A stretch of DNA of 17,169 nucleotides, taken from the NCBI GenBank assembly GCA_017515945.1, contig JAFWDX010000464.1, positions 1 through 17,169 on the forward strand, written 5' to 3'. Under the pieces are notes generated by a model. That model was not told where the DNA came from. It did not search any database and saw only the letters and a program-made list of their open reading frames with translations. Every line of letters begins with the position of its first letter. The first letter of the stretch is position 1. The DNA is from Blautia sp. (GTDB lineage: Bacteria > Bacillota > Clostridia > Lachnospirales > Lachnospiraceae). This document shows, in pieces, positions 14,385 through 17,169 of this stretch. Position numbers and translations under genes: made by a program.

Positions 14385-15482
14385 TCAGACATTAAATCTG
14401 AAGAGGATCACGTCGCCGTCCTGTACAACATATTCCTTGCCCTCCATACGGACAAGCCCTTTTTCACGGGCTCCGGCATATGAACCGCAGTCCAGCAGAT
14501 CCTTGTAGTTGACGACCTCCGCCTTGATAAAGCCCCGCTCAAAATCCGTATGGATCTTGCCGGCAGCCTGCGGCGCTTTGGTACCGATCCGGATCGTCCA
14601 GGCCCGGGTCTCGTCCTCTCCGCTGGTCAGAAAGCTCATCAGACCCAGCAGGCGGTAGCTGGCGGCGATCAGCTTGTCAAGCCCGGATTCCCTGATCCCC
14701 AGATCCTCCAGGAACAGCTGCTTTTCATCATCATCCAGCTCCGCGATCTCCTCCTCGATCCTGGCACAGATGACAAACACCTCACTGCCGGAAGAAGCGG
14801 CATACTCGCGCACCGTTTTCACGTAGGCATTTTCCGCGCCGTCGTCGGCCAGGTCATCCTCGGAGACGTTGGCGGCAAAGATGACCGGCTTGGCCGTCAG
14901 CAGATTGTAGGAGGCGAAAAACGCCTGTTCATCCTCATTCTCCGTTTCAAGCGTGATCGCAGGCTTTCCCTCCTCCAGATGAGCCTTGACCTTTTGCAGG
15001 AAATCAAATTCCTTGCCGGCGGTCTTGTCCATCTTTGCGCTGCGCCCGACTTTTGAGATCCGGCGCTCCAGGATCTCCAGATCCGAAAAGATCAGCTCCA
15101 GATTGATCGTCTCGATGTCCCTGAGCGGATCGATGCTGCCGTCCACATGGATGACATTGGAGTCCTCAAAACAGCGCACCACATGCACGATGGCGTCCAC
15201 CTCGCGGATATTTGCCAGGAACTGATTGCCCAGCCCTTCACCCTTGGACGCGCCTTTGACCAGTCCGGCAATATCCACAAACTCGATCACGGCAGGTGTT
15301 ACTTTTTTGGATTTGTAAAAATCTCCCAGCAGCTTCAGTCTGGGATCCGGAACCGGTACGATACCGATATTTGGGTCGATCGTGCAGAATGGATAATTGG
15401 CGGACTCGGCGCCTGCTTTGGTCAGTGAATTGAAAAGTGTACTCTTCCCGACATTCGGGAGGCCTACGATACCCAGTTTCAT
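14385..15482 (-). CDS. ychF: Redox-regulated ATPase YchF (Obg-family, ATP-specific)
   Basis: This universal P-loop ATPase binds ribosomes and is tied to stress and translation control. Its 365 residues match the family (363 in E. coli). Walker A GLPNVGKS is at 7-14, the switch region ANYPFCTIDPN at 28-38, DIAGLVKGASKGEGLGNQFL at 70-89 is the G3 and YchF signature, and the G4 position reads NVSE at 205-208, the NxxE form that favours ATP over GTP. The C-terminal TGS domain covers roughly 280-364. AAAGGAG is 5 nt before the ATG, 11 nt after the symporter stop. Confidence 0.97.
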   Translation of the reverse strand: MKLGIVGLPNVGKSTLFNSLTKAGAESANYPFCTIDPNIGIVPVPDPRLKLLGDFYKSKKVTPAVIEFVDIAGLVKGASKGEGLGNQFLANIREVDAIVHVVRCFEDSNVIHVDGSIDPLRDIETINLELIFSDLEILERRISKVGRSAKMDKTAGKEFDFLQKVKAHLEEGKPAITLETENEDEQAFFASYNLLTAKPVIFAANVSEDDLADDGAENAYVKTVREYAASSGSEVFVICARIEEEIAELDDDEKQLFLEDLGIRESGLDKLIAASYRLLGLMSFLTSGEDETRAWTIRIGTKAPQAAGKIHTDFERGFIKAEVVNYKDLLDCGSYAGAREKGLVRMEGKEYVVQDGDVILFRFNV

Positions 15483-15493
15483 GTAAGCTCCTT

Positions 15494-16891
15494 TCAGGCG
15501 ATCACGCCCTTTTTTGTATTCTTCAGGACAGGCAGCGGGGTTTCATCTTTGTCGTCTATATGGCTGCCGGCATATTTTTTGGTCTCCCGCGCGATCACGC
15601 CGGACAGCAGCAGGACTGCAATGATGTTCGGCACCGCCATCAGGCCGTTCAGCAGATCGGCCAGATCCCAGACCGTATTGAGCTTGATCACACAGCCTGT
15701 GAACACGCCGATCACCCAGAGTACCTTGTATATGAAAATAGCCTTTTCACCGAACAGGTACACCGCGCACCGCTCACCATAGTAATACCAGCCCAGGATC
15801 GTGGAAAAGGCAAAGGTGATCAGGCCTACGATCAGGATCGGGAGCCCCACCTTGGGGATCATGGAAAAAGCCATACTGGTCAGTTCGCTGCCGTTGCCGG
15901 AAAGTCCGTCGATAGACGGATGCTTGATAATGGAGGATACCAGCACCAGACCGGTCAGCAGGCAGATCACAACGGTGTCCCAGAAGGTTCCTGTCATGGA
16001 GACCAGCGCCTGCCTCTTGGCATTGCGGGTCTGCGCCGCGGATGCCACCAGCGGAGCGGAGCCCATGCCGGATTCATTGGAGAAGAGTCCCCGCGCAAAG
16101 CCATAACGGCAGGCTGTGGTGATCGTACTGCCGATAAAGCCACCTCCGACAGCCTGTGCAGAAAACGCTGCCCGGCAGATGGTCACAACGGCCTGACCGA
16201 GCGCGTCCGCGTTGATGATCAGGATAACGATACAGCCGAGCACATAAAACAACGCCATAAAGGGCACCAGCTTCTCGGAAACCTTTGTGATGGATTTGAT
16301 CCCGCCGATGATGGTCAGGCCTACGATGATACTCAGGACCAGTGCAACGACCCATGGAGAAATCCCGAGGTTTTCCTGAAAATTGGAGGCCACGGCATTT
16401 GCCTGCACCATACAGCCGATGCCAAGGCCGCAGACGGATGCCAGCAGTGCGAAAACAATACCGAGCCATTTCATGTGAAGTCCTCTGTCAAGCGCATACA
16501 TGGCACCGCCGATCATGGTCCCGTTTTCACTCTTGACGCGGTACTTGACAGCGATCACCGTCTCCGCGTATTTCGTGGCCATGCCGAACACGCCGGTCAG
16601 CCACATCCACAGTACGGATCCGGGGCCGCCCAGTGCGATGGCAGTCCCGACACCGATGATATTGCCGGTCCCGATGGTCGAGGAAAGCGCGGTCGTAAGC
16701 GCGCCGAACTGCGATACGTCGCCCTCCGCGTCCGCATCCTTTGACACGGACAGTTTTATCGCCTTAAATATGTCTTTCTGAATAAAGCCGGTCCGGATCG
16801 TCATGAAAATATGCGTGCCGAACAAAAGCAGGATCAGGGGCCATCCCCACAAAATGCTGTCAAGTTTTCCAATCAGTTGTGCAAAAGTCAT
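15494..16891 (-). CDS. Sodium:alanine/glycine symporter, AGCS family
   Basis: ATG at 16891 gives 465 residues (MTFAQLIGKLDSILWG), the usual AGCS length; the open frame to 16981 runs through a terminator and is rejected. The family signature is at about 70-97: SSTIGTGNIIGVGTAIALGG followed by PGSVLWMW. Other typical blocks are KYAETVIAVKYR (107-118), GGAMYAL, SNESGMGSAPLVASAA and WYYYGERC. About ten membrane helices are visible. It imports alanine or glycine with sodium. The ribosome site is a purine-rich AAGGGAAG. No promoter stands out in the 60 nt between the terminator at 16952-16979 and the start. It is followed by ychF after 11 nt. Confidence 0.94.
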   Translation of the reverse strand: MTFAQLIGKLDSILWGWPLILLLFGTHIFMTIRTGFIQKDIFKAIKLSVSKDADAEGDVSQFGALTTALSSTIGTGNIIGVGTAIALGGPGSVLWMWLTGVFGMATKYAETVIAVKYRVKSENGTMIGGAMYALDRGLHMKWLGIVFALLASVCGLGIGCMVQANAVASNFQENLGISPWVVALVLSIIVGLTIIGGIKSITKVSEKLVPFMALFYVLGCIVILIINADALGQAVVTICRAAFSAQAVGGGFIGSTITTACRYGFARGLFSNESGMGSAPLVASAAQTRNAKRQALVSMTGTFWDTVVICLLTGLVLVSSIIKHPSIDGLSGNGSELTSMAFSMIPKVGLPILIVGLITFAFSTILGWYYYGERCAVYLFGEKAIFIYKVLWVIGVFTGCVIKLNTVWDLADLLNGLMAVPNIIAVLLLSGVIARETKKYAGSHIDDKDETPLPVLKNTKKGVIA

Positions 16892-16951
16892 TGTGTATTC
16901 TTCCCTTCTAAATTGGATTGAATGAATAAAGCTCTTAAATGAATAAACCAG

Positions 16952-16979
16952 AAAAAAGCAGGCAGCCCGAGCCGCCTGC
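16952..16979 (-). terminator. Intrinsic terminator upstream of the symporter gene
   Basis: On the minus strand GCAGGCGGC pairs with GCTGCCTGC (one G-U) around a UCGG loop, and TTTTTT follows at once. The stem spans 16958-16979 and the T-tract 16952-16957. It most likely ends the gene lying beyond the right edge; it could instead attenuate the symporter gene. Confidence 0.85.
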
Positions 16980-16994
16980 ATGTATACTCGCGGG

Positions 16995-17139
16995 GTAACT
17001 GTTCAGTCACAAGTTTCTTCACAGTTACGAGGCCAGGCGCAGGCTCCTGTCGCCGCATTGGAAGTGCGCCTGGCCTTGACTGTTCGACTCTTTTCTCACG
17101 CACCTCGCAGTAAATGCGAGGTGCTGACTGAGCAGTTAC
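16995..17139. repeat. Interspersed repeat copy F (145 bp, without the 21-bp insert)
   Basis: It matches copies A and B from gtaactgttcagtcac to tgactgagcagttac, with one mismatch in the right terminal repeat and the same gcacctcgca/tgcgaggtgc hairpin. It lacks the 21-bp insert: gtgcgcct runs straight into ggccttgac at 17071/17072, giving an empty site. The gene upstream on the minus strand lies outside the window, so its distance to a stop codon cannot be judged. Confidence 0.88.
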
Positions 17140-17169
17140 TAATTATATCTGATAATCAGAGAATCAGAG

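Noticed and set aside
15437..16744. 435-residue plus-strand frame opposite the symporter gene
   Set aside because: It is a His/Asp/Gln-rich antisense frame over a clear AGCS transporter, with no family resemblance.
16980..17020. Outward promoter formed by the repeat end (TGACTG 17 nt from TATACA)
   Set aside because: The -35 match is poor and any transcript would run straight into the terminator at 16952-16979.
4194..17139. CRISPR array made of the interspersed repeats
   Set aside because: Copies are kilobases apart, differ in length and have no regular spacers; no cas genes are present.

Overview
The window looks like a chromosome segment from an anaerobic gut Firmicute, most likely a Lachnospiraceae member (Blautia/Coprococcus-like). 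The reasons are near-balanced base composition, strong AGGAGG-type ribosome sites, Firmicute-type protein sequences, an Opp/Dpp importer, rhamnulose-1-phosphate aldolase, and secreted proteins with glucan/choline-binding-like aromatic repeats. The genus is inference. All thirteen genes I support lie on the minus strand, so transcription runs from high to low coordinates.

In transcription order: (1) 16891-12649, an AGCS sodium:amino-acid symporter, the YchF ATPase and a prolipoprotein diacylglyceryl transferase (Lgt) with a very long charged tail, closed by a palindromic terminator. (2) 12287-5217, an envelope-modification module: a stand-alone adenylation enzyme (DltA/NRPS-like), an MBOAT O-acyltransferase, an SGNH/DltD-like membrane-anchored protein, a secreted transglutaminase-like protein with wall-binding-like repeats, an acidic secreted protein, and a second secreted transglutaminase-like protein. 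(3) 5192-4362, an orphan rhamnulose-1-phosphate aldolase. (4) 3946 to the left edge, an Opp/Dpp-type peptide ABC importer in the order D-F-B-C, behind a good sigma-A promoter and a leader hairpin; oppC runs off the edge.

Six copies of one interspersed repeat family sit between the genes, at 4194-4359, 6251-6437, 7269-7328, 10706-10763, 12619-12652 and 16995-17139. Full copies have perfect or near-perfect 15-bp terminal inverted repeats (GTAACTGTTCAGTCA / TGACTGAACAGTTAC), a shared internal hairpin and optional 21-bp inserts; short copies contain only the ends. Five of the six begin 0-6 bp after a minus-strand stop codon, or overlap it; the sixth is too near the window edge to judge. This is the most striking non-coding signal here.

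The best candidate for an undescribed system is the module at 12287-5217. The adenylation enzyme lacks both residues that DltA uses to recognise D-alanine, and no carrier protein is visible. The acyl group may therefore not be D-alanine. The transglutaminase-like proteins and the acidic protein suggest processing or cross-linking at the cell surface. That function is inferred from gene context and motifs only.
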